Notes: a model not told the origin generated them from the letters alone. A stretch of DNA of 5,275 nt from Candidatus Komeilibacteria bacterium RIFCSPLOWO2_02_FULL_48_11 (GCA_001818435.1 MHKO01000017.1:1-5275); one strand, 5' to 3'; counted from the first letter of the stretch, positions 1-5,275 are shown. A program made the numbers and translations.

Positions 1-2496
1 CAACAGCAGTACTCAGCCAGCCAATTCAGGCGCCGGGAAAACTTTTTTAAAACCGCCCTGCCTTACGCGCTGATTGCCGGCGCCGTGGGCTTGCTTTTTG
101 TGTTAACCGCCTTTGCCTGGTATTCGCGCGATTTGCCGCGGCCCGATAAAATCATTGACCGCTCGGTGGCCCAGTCCACTAAAATTTTTGACCGCAGCGG
201 CGAGCATCTGCTGTTTGAGGTCTATGGAGCGGAAAACCGCACTCTCATCAAACTGGAAGACATTCCCGAATTCGTCAAATGGGCCACCATTCTGGTGGAA
301 GACAAAAAATTCTACGAGCACAAGGGCTTTGACCTGCGCGGCATGGCCCGGGCTTTGATAATTGACGTGTTAACGGTTTCCACGGCTCAAGGCGGCTCAA
401 CTCTCACCCAGCAGTTGATTAAGAACGCCCTGCTCTCCAACGAAAAAGTGCTCTCGCGCAAAGTTAAAGAACTGGTGCTGGCTTACCAGATTGAACGGAA
501 ATTTTCCAAAGACCAAATCTTGCAAATGTATTTTAACGAGATTCCCTATGGCTCCACGGCCTATGGCCTGCAATCGGCCAGCCAGTATTATTTTAAAAAA
601 GACGCCAAAGATTTAACCGTTGCCGAAGGCGCGGCTCTGGTGGCCCTGGCCAAAGCCACCACCTATTATTCCCCTTACGGCCCGAACCGCGACAAGCTTT
701 TAAGCCGCAAAGATTACGTCATCGGCCTCCTGGAGCAAGACGGCAAAATCACGGAGGACCAGGCTAAAGAAGCGCGGAGCGCGGAGCTTGTTTTTGCCGA
801 GCGCACCAATACCCTGCTCGCGCCCCATTTTGTGATTGACGTTCGGGAACAGCTGGCCAAAGAATACGGCCAAAAAACCATGGAAGAAGGCGGGCTGAAA
901 GTCATCACCACCATTGATTATGACCTGCAGCAGGCCGCTGAAGAAGCCATAAGCTTTTACGCGGAACAAAACGAGAAAAAGTATGGCGCCAAGAATGAGG
1001 CTTTGGCGGCCATTGACCCCAAAACCGGACAAGTTCTGGCCCTGGTGGGCTCGCGCGATTATTTTGAAGTGGAGAACGACGGCAATTTCAACGTGGCCAC
1101 CATGGGCCAGCGCCAGCCCGGCTCATCGTTCAAACCTTTTGTGTACGCGGCTGGCTTTGAAAAAGGCTACACCGACAAAACCACGCTCTGGGACGTGGTC
1201 ACTAATTTCGGCAAAGGCGGCGGCCCTAAAGACTACCAACCGCGCAATTACGACCTTAAAGAACGGGGTCCGATTTCGGCGCGCTCGGCCCTGGCCATGT
1301 CCTTAAACGTTCCGGCCGTAAAAATGCTTTATCTGGTTGGCCCGGAAACAGTAATTAACAAAGCCCGTGAATTCGGTTACACCACTTTTGAAGATCCCAG
1401 CCGCTATGGCCTGGCTCTGGTTTTGGGCGGAGCTGAAGTCAAGCTCATTGAACATACCGCGGCTTTCGCGGCCCTGGCCGCCGAAGGCGTCAAACGGGAG
1501 ATAGTCACCATCTTAAAAGTTGAAGACAGCCGCGGCCAGGTGATGCAGGAGAAAAAAGACACTAAAGAAGAACGGGTCATGGACGCCGAGATTGTCCGGG
1601 AATTAACCGACATTCTCTCGGACAACGCGGCCCGGACTCCGATGTTCGGGGCTAATAACTTTTTGACTTTGGGCAACCGGCCAGCGGCCGCCAAAACCGG
1701 CACCACCAATGATTACCGCGATGCCTGGACCATGGGCTACACGCCGCAACTGGCCGCCGGGGTCTGGGTGGGCAACAATGATTTTTCGGCCATGGGCCGC
1801 GGGGCTGACGGCTCGGTCGTGGCGGCCCCGATTTGGAACCGCTTTATGCGCAATGCTTTGGCTAAAAAACCGGTTGAGAGTTTTACCAAGCCTAACATTA
1901 CTTACCCCGAAAAACCGGCTTTGCGCGGTGATTTGGAAAAAGGCGCTTTGATAAAAATCGACCGCGCCTCCGGGCTTCTGGCCACCGCCCTCACACCCCC
2001 GGGCTTTATTGAAGAGCAAATCTTTGCCATTGGCCACAACATCCTCCATTACGTAAAACGGGATGACCCGCTGGGGCCGGAGCCGACTGAGAGCGAGCGC
2101 GACGTCCAATACGCTTCTTGGGAAAAAGCGGTCCAGGAATGGATTAAGAAAAACAAGTGGAATGCCTCGGGCGCCGTGCCGCCGACTGAATCCGACAACG
2201 TCCACTTGCCGGAGAATAAACCGAGCATCACCATTACCGCTCCAGTTGAGAATGAAACAATCAAAAGCCTGCCTCTTAATTTCGCAGTAACAGCCGAAGC
2301 CAGGCGCGGTTTAACCCGGGTTGATTTTTATCTGGATGATATTTTGCTGGGCTCAAGCCGCGAGGCGCCGCACGTCTTCAGTTACAATCCCGCCGAGATT
2401 ACCAACGGCTTCCACACTCTTAAAGCCATGGCCTGGGACGACATTGACAACTCCGAAACCGTGCAAGTGACTTTTAATTTGTTTTTGGAGAAATAA
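1..2496 (+). CDS. Class A penicillin-binding protein (bifunctional transglycosylase/transpeptidase), 5'-partial
   Basis: This enzyme polymerises glycan strands from lipid II and cross-links the stem peptides at the outer face of the cytoplasmic membrane. The frame is open from base 1 (831 visible residues, numbered from there). Residues 10-12 are RRR and a membrane helix spans about 19-41. The first usable start, GTG at 85, lies inside that helix, so the true start is upstream of the window. The GT51 transglycosylase has EDKKFYEHKG (catalytic Glu100), GGSTLTQQLIKN (131-142) and RKVKE (153-157). A linker follows at about 299. The transpeptidase begins near 332 and carries SSFK (catalytic Ser375), SLN (434-436) and KTGT (565-568), so both active sites look intact. 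After a charged segment containing DDPLGPEP, residues about 740-831 resemble a bacterial Ig-like domain. Such C-terminal extensions are, to my knowledge, common in CPR PBPs. No hairpin terminator follows. The family assignment is near certain; the Ig call is by pattern. Confidence 0.96.
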   Translation, partial: QQQYSASQFRRRENFFKTALPYALIAGAVGLLFVLTAFAWYSRDLPRPDKIIDRSVAQSTKIFDRSGEHLLFEVYGAENRTLIKLEDIPEFVKWATILVEDKKFYEHKGFDLRGMARALIIDVLTVSTAQGGSTLTQQLIKNALLSNEKVLSRKVKELVLAYQIERKFSKDQILQMYFNEIPYGSTAYGLQSASQYYFKKDAKDLTVAEGAALVALAKATTYYSPYGPNRDKLLSRKDYVIGLLEQDGKITEDQAKEARSAELVFAERTNTLLAPHFVIDVREQLAKEYGQKTMEEGGLKVITTIDYDLQQAAEEAISFYAEQNEKKYGAKNEALAAIDPKTGQVLALVGSRDYFEVENDGNFNVATMGQRQPGSSFKPFVYAAGFEKGYTDKTTLWDVVTNFGKGGGPKDYQPRNYDLKERGPISARSALAMSLNVPAVKMLYLVGPETVINKAREFGYTTFEDPSRYGLALVLGGAEVKLIEHTAAFAALAAEGVKREIVTILKVEDSRGQVMQEKKDTKEERVMDAEIVRELTDILSDNAARTPMFGANNFLTLGNRPAAAKTGTTNDYRDAWTMGYTPQLAAGVWVGNNDFSAMGRGADGSVVAAPIWNRFMRNALAKKPVESFTKPNITYPEKPALRGDLEKGALIKIDRASGLLATALTPPGFIEEQIFAIGHNILHYVKRDDPLGPEPTESERDVQYASWEKAVQEWIKKNKWNASGAVPPTESDNVHLPENKPSITITAPVENETIKSLPLNFAVTAEARRGLTRVDFYLDDILLGSSREAPHVFSYNPAEITNGFHTLKAMAWDDIDNSETVQVTFNLFLEK

Positions 2497-2507
2497 AATG
2501 ATATGAT
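2479..2507 (+). promoter_or_regulatory. Candidate sigma70-type promoter with extended -10
   Basis: TTGTTT (2479-2484) is separated by 17 bases from TATGAT (2502-2507), and TG at 2499-2500 gives an extended -10 (TGnTATGAT). The element overlaps the last codons of the PBP gene and would start RNA near 2514. It gives the following two-gene cassette its own promoter. The -35 is weak, and the call rests on spacing and the -10 only. Confidence 0.5.
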
Positions 2508-2510
2508 TTT

Positions 2511-2837
2511 ATGGCTGGCAAAAAAGCATTCTCAATGCCAATACCTATGACAACGCGCGAATTCATTAAAAAAAGAAAACACCTCATCTGGTGGACGAAA
2601 AATTACGACCATCTGAACAACGAAGCCATAGTAGAAGCCACGCTTAATTACGGGGATTGGGACGACGTGCAAACACTCTTAAAAATTTTAGGCCGCAAAA
2701 AAGTGGCCAAAATTTTCCGCGCGAAATCAAAACCATCGCCTCTGGGAAGGCAAAACTATCGTCCGGAAGTGAAAAATTATTTTGGCCGCTATTTTAATAA
2801 ATATGCACCAAGAAATACTAACCAAAGAGCAACTTGA
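2511..2837 (+). CDS. Small uncharacterised protein preceding an AbiEii-type nucleotidyltransferase (candidate antitoxin)
   Basis: This is a 108-residue protein of unknown function as drawn. It is basic, with a core rich in aromatic and acidic residues (HLIWW, then NYGDWDDVQTLLKILG) and a conserved-looking end, NYRPEVKNYFGRYF. From memory it resembles a family of small proteins encoded directly before AbiEii-like nucleotidyltransferases, possibly DUF6922-like; I cannot confirm this. There is no signal peptide or membrane segment. The gene follows the PBP by 14 bases and overlaps the next gene by 35 bases, which suggests translational coupling. The start is uncertain. ATG 2511 is the longest option, but it lies upstream of the RNA start implied by the promoter at 2479-2507. 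ATG 2535 or ATG 2547 (protein beginning MTTREFIKKRK, 96 aa) fits better. None of the three has a good Shine-Dalgarno. Its antitoxin role is inferred from position only. Confidence 0.8.
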   Translation: MAGKKAFSMPIPMTTREFIKKRKHLIWWTKNYDHLNNEAIVEATLNYGDWDDVQTLLKILGRKKVAKIFRAKSKPSPLGRQNYRPEVKNYFGRYFNKYAPRNTNQRAT

Positions 2838-3417
2838 ACTTTTCCCGCTATTAAAAAAGGCGGGGAAAAAATACGGGCTGGTCGGCGGCACGGCGGTCGC
2901 GTTGCAAATCGGCCATCGGCGGTCGCTGGATTTTGACTTATTTTCACACCGGGCTTTTAAAAATGCGCTGTTGCGCCAAAAAATAAAAAGCGTCGTAAAA
3001 ATAGACCGAATTCTCGTGAATAAAAACGGGGAGTTCACTTTTTTGGCTAATAACACAAAAGTCACTTTTTTTAATTACCCGTTCGCCCTGGATTACCGTG
3101 AAAATTTTGACAAAATTATTAAAATGCCCGACCTGCTCACCTTGGCGGCCATGAAAGCCTACGCCCTGGGCCAGCGCGCCAAATGGAAAGATTATGTGGA
3201 CTTGTACTTTATCATGAAAAGGTACCATGGTATGGATAAAATAGTCCGGCGGGCCAAAACGATTTTCCAACAGGAGTTTAACGAGAAAATTTTCCGGACG
3301 CAACTGGCCTATTTTACTGACATTGATTATTCCGAAGAAGTGGTATTTATGCCGGGTCATGAAGTCGCGGACAACAAGATTAAAAAAGAATTGATTCAGT
3401 TCAGTTTGGAAAAATAA
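2803..3417 (+). CDS. AbiEii/AbiGii-type nucleotidyltransferase (candidate toxin)
   Basis: This 204-residue cytoplasmic protein has the DNA polymerase beta-like (MNT fold) nucleotidyltransferase signature. GGTA occurs at residues 28-31 and is followed by IGHRRSLDFDLF, whose Asp43 and Asp45 would bind metal. A later segment, PDLLTLAAMKAYAL (Lys118), and KWKDYVDLYFI (Lys129, Asp130, Asp133) match the downstream half of the AbiEii family as I know it. Characterised relatives include AbiEii, the toxin of type IV toxin-antitoxin and phage-exclusion systems, and the MenT toxins, which transfer nucleotides to tRNA. The substrate here is unknown. ATG 2803 was chosen because it gives the natural N-terminus MHQEILTKEQLELF. 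A TTG at 2782 is in frame but lies deeper inside the preceding gene. No Shine-Dalgarno is visible, so coupled translation through the 35-base overlap is likely. The region is AT-rich compared with the PBP gene. The fold is confident; toxicity is inferred. Confidence 0.9.
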   Translation: MHQEILTKEQLELFPLLKKAGKKYGLVGGTAVALQIGHRRSLDFDLFSHRAFKNALLRQKIKSVVKIDRILVNKNGEFTFLANNTKVTFFNYPFALDYRENFDKIIKMPDLLTLAAMKAYALGQRAKWKDYVDLYFIMKRYHGMDKIVRRAKTIFQQEFNEKIFRTQLAYFTDIDYSEEVVFMPGHEVADNKIKKELIQFSLEK

Positions 3418-3420
3418 AAA

Positions 3421-3444
3421 CGCCGGCCTATGCCTAGGACGGCG
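3421..3444 (-). terminator. Intrinsic terminator of the MazG-like gene, at the convergent junction
   Basis: CGCCG (3421-3425) pairs with CGGCG (3440-3444). After a G/A mismatch, CCTA (3427-3430) pairs with TAGG (3435-3438) around a four-base loop. Read on the minus strand, the hairpin is followed by TTTTTATTTT (from 3420 down to 3411), a proper U-tract. On the plus strand the tail after the hairpin is only weakly T-rich, so it may also stop the nucleotidyltransferase transcript, but less efficiently. Confidence 0.8.
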
Positions 3445-3455
3445 CAGTTGGATTT

Positions 3456-3758
3456 CTATTTGGGGCCAACGACGTATCGCGCTTCAACTGACGCCTTGGT
3501 CTTGGCAAACCCTTTTTCCAAATCAATGCTATAGCGGTTCGCAAGGGTCAGGAGCGAGAGCAGTATGTCGCCGAATTCTTTCTCAAGCTCATCTTCGAGC
3601 TTGGCGCCGGGCTTGTTGCCGTTCAAGATGCGGATGGCGCGCGCGACCTCGCCAATTTCCTCGAGCAGGAACAAGAGCTCATCGCGTTCGCTAATCCCCT
3701 GCTTTGGGCTCTTTTTCCAGGCTTCATGAACCCATTGCTGGGCTTGTTTGATAGTCAT
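3456..3758 (-). CDS. MazG-like nucleotide pyrophosphohydrolase
   Basis: This is a 100-residue single-domain member of the all-alpha NTP pyrophosphatase superfamily. Such enzymes hydrolyse (d)NTPs to NMP and pyrophosphate, as house-cleaning of damaged nucleotides or control of nucleotide pools; the substrate here is not predictable. The Mg-binding pattern is complete. LLEEIGEV supplies Glu33, Glu34 and Glu37, and EFGD supplies Glu61 and Asp64, followed by a helix ending DLEKGF. The length fits the short MazG-like subgroup, not the two-domain MazG. ATG 3758 is well supported by AAGGAG (3771-3766), seven bases before it. The gene lies between two minus-strand terminators, and the upstream one ends four bases before the Shine-Dalgarno. 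Its promoter is therefore not obvious, and expression may depend on read-through of that hairpin. It converges with the nucleotidyltransferase gene. I see no sequence link between the two beyond adjacency. Confidence 0.92.
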   Translation of the reverse strand: MTIKQAQQWVHEAWKKSPKQGISERDELLFLLEEIGEVARAIRILNGNKPGAKLEDELEKEFGDILLSLLTLANRYSIDLEKGFAKTKASVEARYVVGPK

Positions 3759-3765
3759 ATAATTT

Positions 3766-3771
3766 CTCCTT
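3766..3771 (-). promoter_or_regulatory. Shine-Dalgarno of the MazG-like gene
   Basis: AAGGAG on the minus strand, seven bases before ATG 3758. It begins four bases after the T-run of the upstream terminator, which is unusually close and leaves no space for an independent promoter with a normal leader. Confidence 0.85.
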
Positions 3772-3783
3772 ATAGAAAAAAAT

Positions 3784-3814
3784 AGCCCGTCTGCACAACC
3801 TATGCAGACGGGCT
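3784..3814 (-). terminator. Strong intrinsic terminator after the small two-gene operon
   Basis: AGCCCGTCTGCA (3784-3795) and TGCAGACGGGCT (3803-3814) form a perfect 12-bp stem with a 7-base loop. On the minus strand the stem is followed by A and then seven T (3782-3776). It begins four bases after the TAA of the 86-residue gene (3819). It sits directly before the MazG-like gene, so it could act as a full terminator or as an attenuator for that gene. Confidence 0.92.
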
Positions 3815-3818
3815 TGTG

Positions 3819-4079
3819 TTAGGGTAACGGATTCACCCACTTCTCTGCAGCCGCATCCCACCGCAGGTCTTCGTGACCCAAATAGGACGCCTGCAAGGAG
3901 TTGTTGTGAATCCACTCAAAGACGGCTGTGTCGTCTTTGACGGCTTCACGCAACTCCTGAATGTCCACACCGTCGCTCCAGTACCCCCAGTGGTCCGTTC
4001 CGGCGATGGACCACCGCCACTCCCTGGTAAAGGGATTGGTCTTGGTGCGGAGGATAAACCGATTCACGACATCAGACAT
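3819..4079 (-). CDS. Hypothetical protein, 86 aa, tryptophan-rich
   Basis: I do not recognise this family. The protein has 86 residues with seven tryptophans, for example REWRWSIAG and HWGYWSDGV, then a helical acidic stretch (DIQELREAVKDD) and a C-terminus of EKWVNPLP. There is no signal peptide, membrane segment or cysteine. It is probably a small soluble domain. The start is fixed at ATG 4079 by AAGGAGG (4092-4086), six bases upstream. A longer in-frame ATG at 4106 has no such site. The start overlaps the stop of the upstream gene in the eight bases ATGTCTGA, the classic arrangement for translational coupling, so the two proteins are probably made together. Transcription ends in the hairpin at 3784-3814. 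That it is a real gene is well supported by its Shine-Dalgarno, its coupling and the terminator placed right after its stop codon. Confidence 0.82.
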   Translation of the reverse strand: MSDVVNRFILRTKTNPFTREWRWSIAGTDHWGYWSDGVDIQELREAVKDDTAVFEWIHNNSLQASYLGHEDLRWDAAAEKWVNPLP

Positions 4080-4401
4080 GGCACTCCTCCTTTTTGATTG
4101 TGTCATGTGCCCACACCTCCTGAAACAGTAAACGGAAGTTAAGTTTTCCCGTCTGTTTCAGATAATCCGCAACTTTTCCACGCACATTGTGTTCGCTGGC
4201 AGATACTTCAACTTCCCAGCTGAACACGCCGCTTTCCACAGATTCATTTAATGTGCCCCATTTAATTGGGACACAGATCCTGTAATCACTGGATACCTCG
4301 TACCGGCAAAAAGACTTCACCAACCTCGGGCTAAGCTCACCGATTATCACATCAAGAAGTGTCTGGGTATTGAGCAAGTGAACCATTGTCACTATCTTCA
4401 T
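4072..4401 (-). CDS. Hypothetical protein, 109 aa, first gene of a two-gene operon
   Basis: I do not recognise this family. The 109-residue protein starts MKIVTMVHLLNTQTLLDVII and has a middle part with alternating hydrophobic residues typical of beta strands (RICVPIKW, FSWEVEVSA). A helix-like VADYLKQTGKLNF follows, and the tail is charged (KKEECHV). There is no clear signal peptide or membrane helix. The start is placed at ATG 4401 because GGGAGG (4412-4407) lies five bases upstream. The frame stays open to an ATG at 4503, but that extension would run into the upstream terminator hairpin and lacks a ribosome site. The last codons (KKEE) also carry the Shine-Dalgarno of the next gene. A similar AAAAAGG(G)AGG leader stands before both genes. 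Function cannot be inferred. Neighbours are a TrmB-like regulator upstream, separated by a terminator, and a MazG-like gene downstream. Confidence 0.82.
   Translation of the reverse strand: MKIVTMVHLLNTQTLLDVIIGELSPRLVKSFCRYEVSSDYRICVPIKWGTLNESVESGVFSWEVEVSASEHNVRGKVADYLKQTGKLNFRLLFQEVWAHDTIKKEECHV
4086..4092 (-). promoter_or_regulatory. Shine-Dalgarno deciding the start of the 86-aa gene
   Basis: AAGGAGG on the minus strand, six bases before ATG 4079. It lies inside the last codons of the upstream gene and selects ATG 4079 over the in-frame ATG at 4106. Confidence 0.88.
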
Positions 4402-4406
4402 TGCTG

Positions 4407-4412
4407 CCTCCC
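4407..4412 (-). promoter_or_regulatory. Shine-Dalgarno deciding the start of the 109-aa gene
   Basis: GGGAGG on the minus strand, five bases before ATG 4401, preceded by a run of five A. It rules out the 34-codon longer frame that starts at 4503. Confidence 0.87.
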
Positions 4413-4453
4413 TTTTTACATTGTCAAACAGCTGGTTTTGATGTTGTAAATCC

Positions 4454-4484
4454 AGTGTACGCTCTTGGCGAATTTTGTCGGCAA
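4454..4484 (-). promoter_or_regulatory. Weak candidate promoter of the small two-gene operon
   Basis: On the minus strand, TTGCCG (4484-4479) and TACACT (4459-4454) are separated by 19 bases, which would start RNA near 4447 and give a leader of about 46 bases before ATG 4401. The operon needs a promoter in the 100 bases after the upstream terminator, and this is the best match I found. The spacing is long and the -35 poor. Confidence 0.28.
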
Positions 4485-4495
4485 AACAAGCGAGC
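4461..4495. repeat. Imperfect inverted repeat upstream of the small operon (possible operator)
   Basis: TTTTG (4473-4477) pairs with CAAAA (4482-4486) around TCGG. Outside it, GCTCTTG (4461-4467) pairs with CAA (4487-4489) and GAGC (4492-4495), with a two-base bulge on one side and five unpaired bases on the other. It overlaps the candidate promoter spacer. It could be an operator for a regulator, or chance symmetry. Confidence 0.25.
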
Positions 4496-4501
4496 CACAA
4501 C

Positions 4502-4524
4502 AAAAAAGCGCCATATTGGCGCTT
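4502..4524 (-). terminator. Intrinsic terminator of the TrmB-like gene
   Basis: AAGCGCCA (4506-4513) and TGGCGCTT (4517-4524) form a perfect 8-bp stem with a three-base loop. On the minus strand the arm runs directly into a T-run ending at 4502, so six T lie in and just after the stem end. It lies 38 bases after the TAG of the TrmB-like gene and separates it from the next operon. Confidence 0.88.
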
Positions 4525-4562
4525 AGGTTGGCGAAAAAATTGTTGTTGCTCAAGCGACGAAA

Positions 4563-5275
4563 CTATTTCAGAAGCGTATCATTATACCGCTCGGCCTCAA
4601 TCCAGAGCAGTTCAAAAACCGTGCGCATCAGAGCGCTGATGAGCCGGCTCTCCACGGCCACGGCCACGTTCTGGCGGTCAAACGAGTACAGCACAACAGT
4701 CTGGTTGAACACATCAAACCCGGCGTGCTCGATTTTATGCCCCTCGGGCAGAACCCGAATTTTTGTATCTGACGCTTTGGCTCCGGCAGCCAGCTTGCGC
4801 TTGGCCGACTGGATGGCTGACGCGCTCCCTTTTAAAATGATGCGCGCTTTGAGAGAACGAGCGGCCCGGCGCTCGGCGTGCGCTTCGGTCCACCCGGGAA
4901 TGGCCCGGCCAAAACTATCGCCATCGCCAAAGATGAGCACCTCGCCTTTGGCTTCGTTCAGAACGCGCTGCAACATGGCTTTCAGCCCGGCCCGGCCTTC
5001 GTACAAACGCACCACAGGCGTGCCCTCATGCACGGCAAAAAGGTTGCGCAATTCGGGCATGACGCGCTCAAGTTGTTCGCGCCGCTCTTCAAGCATTGCT
5101 TCGAGTTGCTCCGGCGCTCCGGCGCGGAACAAGGTCTTGCCCTTGCGCTTCAAGCGGCTGGCCAGGTTGCGCTCCACGAGCCGCTCAAGCGCGTCGTAGC
5201 AGCTGGTGCGGTTCACCCCAGCGCTCCGAGCGAGCGCGTCCGCTGGCGCCTCATCAAGCGCCAGCAAAGCGCAGT
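4563..5275 (-). CDS. TrmB-family transcriptional regulator, 5'-partial
   Basis: The visible 236 residues match the TrmB layout. A winged helix-turn-helix contains SAGVNRTSCYDALERLVERNL (recognition helix) and a wing around KRKGKTLFRA. A charged helical linker follows (LEAMLEERREQLERVMPELRNL). The C-terminal effector domain is of the PLD-like TrmB type, recognisable by VVRLYEGRAGLKAML, GEVLIFGDGDSF, and the late HAGFDVFNQTVVLYSF and VESRLISALMRTVFELLW. The frame continues through the window edge. The TTG at 5267 is internal, inside the first helix of the HTH domain, and about 15-25 N-terminal residues should lie outside. Family members bind operator DNA and in archaea respond to sugars; effector and targets here are unknown. 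TrmB-like proteins are also known in CPR bacteria. The C-terminus is complete at TAG 4563 and is followed by its own terminator. Confidence 0.9.
   Translation of the reverse strand, partial: CALLALDEAPADALARSAGVNRTSCYDALERLVERNLASRLKRKGKTLFRAGAPEQLEAMLEERREQLERVMPELRNLFAVHEGTPVVRLYEGRAGLKAMLQRVLNEAKGEVLIFGDGDSFGRAIPGWTEAHAERRAARSLKARIILKGSASAIQSAKRKLAAGAKASDTKIRVLPEGHKIEHAGFDVFNQTVVLYSFDRQNVAVAVESRLISALMRTVFELLWIEAERYNDTLLK

Noticed and set aside
85..87. GTG at 85 as the start of the PBP
   Set aside because: The frame is open to base 1 and the residues before it form the basic flank and first half of the membrane helix, so the start lies upstream of the window.
1603..2205. Minus-strand open frame of 200 codons within the PBP gene
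   Set aside because: It is fully antisense to the transpeptidase domain, with no ribosome site or recognisable motif.
2782..2802. TTG start at 2782 for the nucleotidyltransferase
   Set aside because: It adds seven residues that do not look like part of the fold, and a proper ATG at 2803 is available.
3769..3796. Possible promoter (TTGTGC, 18 bases, TATAAG) on the minus strand overlapping the terminator before the MazG-like gene
   Set aside because: RNA would start after the Shine-Dalgarno, only about four bases before ATG 3758, which contradicts the clear ribosome site.
4422..4427. Perfect -35 hexamer TTGACA on the minus strand before ATG 4401
   Set aside because: No -10-like hexamer lies 16-18 bases downstream; that position falls on the start codon.
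4402..4503. N-terminal extension of the 109-aa protein to ATG 4503
   Set aside because: It would overlap the upstream terminator tail and lacks a Shine-Dalgarno, while ATG 4401 has GGGAGG at ideal distance.
4465..5199. Long plus-strand open frame (244 codons) opposite the TrmB-like gene
   Set aside because: Its product is low-complexity, rich in Ser, Arg and Ala, with no domain pattern. It is the antisense shadow of a well-recognised gene.
5265..5267. TTG on the minus strand as the start of the TrmB-like protein
   Set aside because: The codon sits inside the first helix of the HTH domain and the frame runs through the window edge. There is no ribosome site.

Overview
The window looks like a piece of a Candidatus Patescibacteria (CPR) genome, most likely Parcubacteria-like. 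This is inferred from gene style, not from a marker gene. The clues are a class A penicillin-binding protein (PBP) ending in a charged segment and a bacterial Ig-like domain, a TrmB-type regulator with a PLD-like effector domain, a small protein plus AbiEii-type nucleotidyltransferase pair, and tight spacing with short leaders and compact hairpin terminators.

Left half, plus strand (1-3417). A bifunctional class A PBP is cut at its 5' end by the window edge and runs to 2496. Fourteen bases later a promoter-like element precedes a two-gene cassette. It encodes a small uncharacterised protein (to 2837) and an AbiEii/AbiGii-type nucleotidyltransferase (2803-3417) that overlap by 35 nt. By architecture this is a candidate toxin-antitoxin-like pair. 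It is more AT-rich than the PBP gene before it.

Right half, minus strand (3421-5275), converging on the left half. Reading right to left: a TrmB-like regulator, 5'-truncated by the window edge, with its own terminator (4502-4524). Next is a two-gene operon of small proteins I do not recognise (109 aa and 86 aa). The two overlap by 8 nt, and each has a strong GGAGG-type ribosome binding site that places its start downstream of the longest open frame. A 12-bp perfect-stem terminator (3784-3814) follows, then a MazG-like nucleotide pyrophosphohydrolase (3456-3758), then a last hairpin terminator (3421-3444) in the convergent junction.

How the genes relate: the PBP is a cell-wall housekeeping enzyme and the rest look like regulatory or accessory genes. 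The least explained parts are the small two-gene operon between two terminators, and the MazG-like gene, whose ribosome binding site starts four bases after the U-tract of the preceding terminator and leaves no room for a separate promoter. No stretch longer than about 170 bases lacks a gene. I saw no tRNA, rRNA, CRISPR array or insertion sequence.
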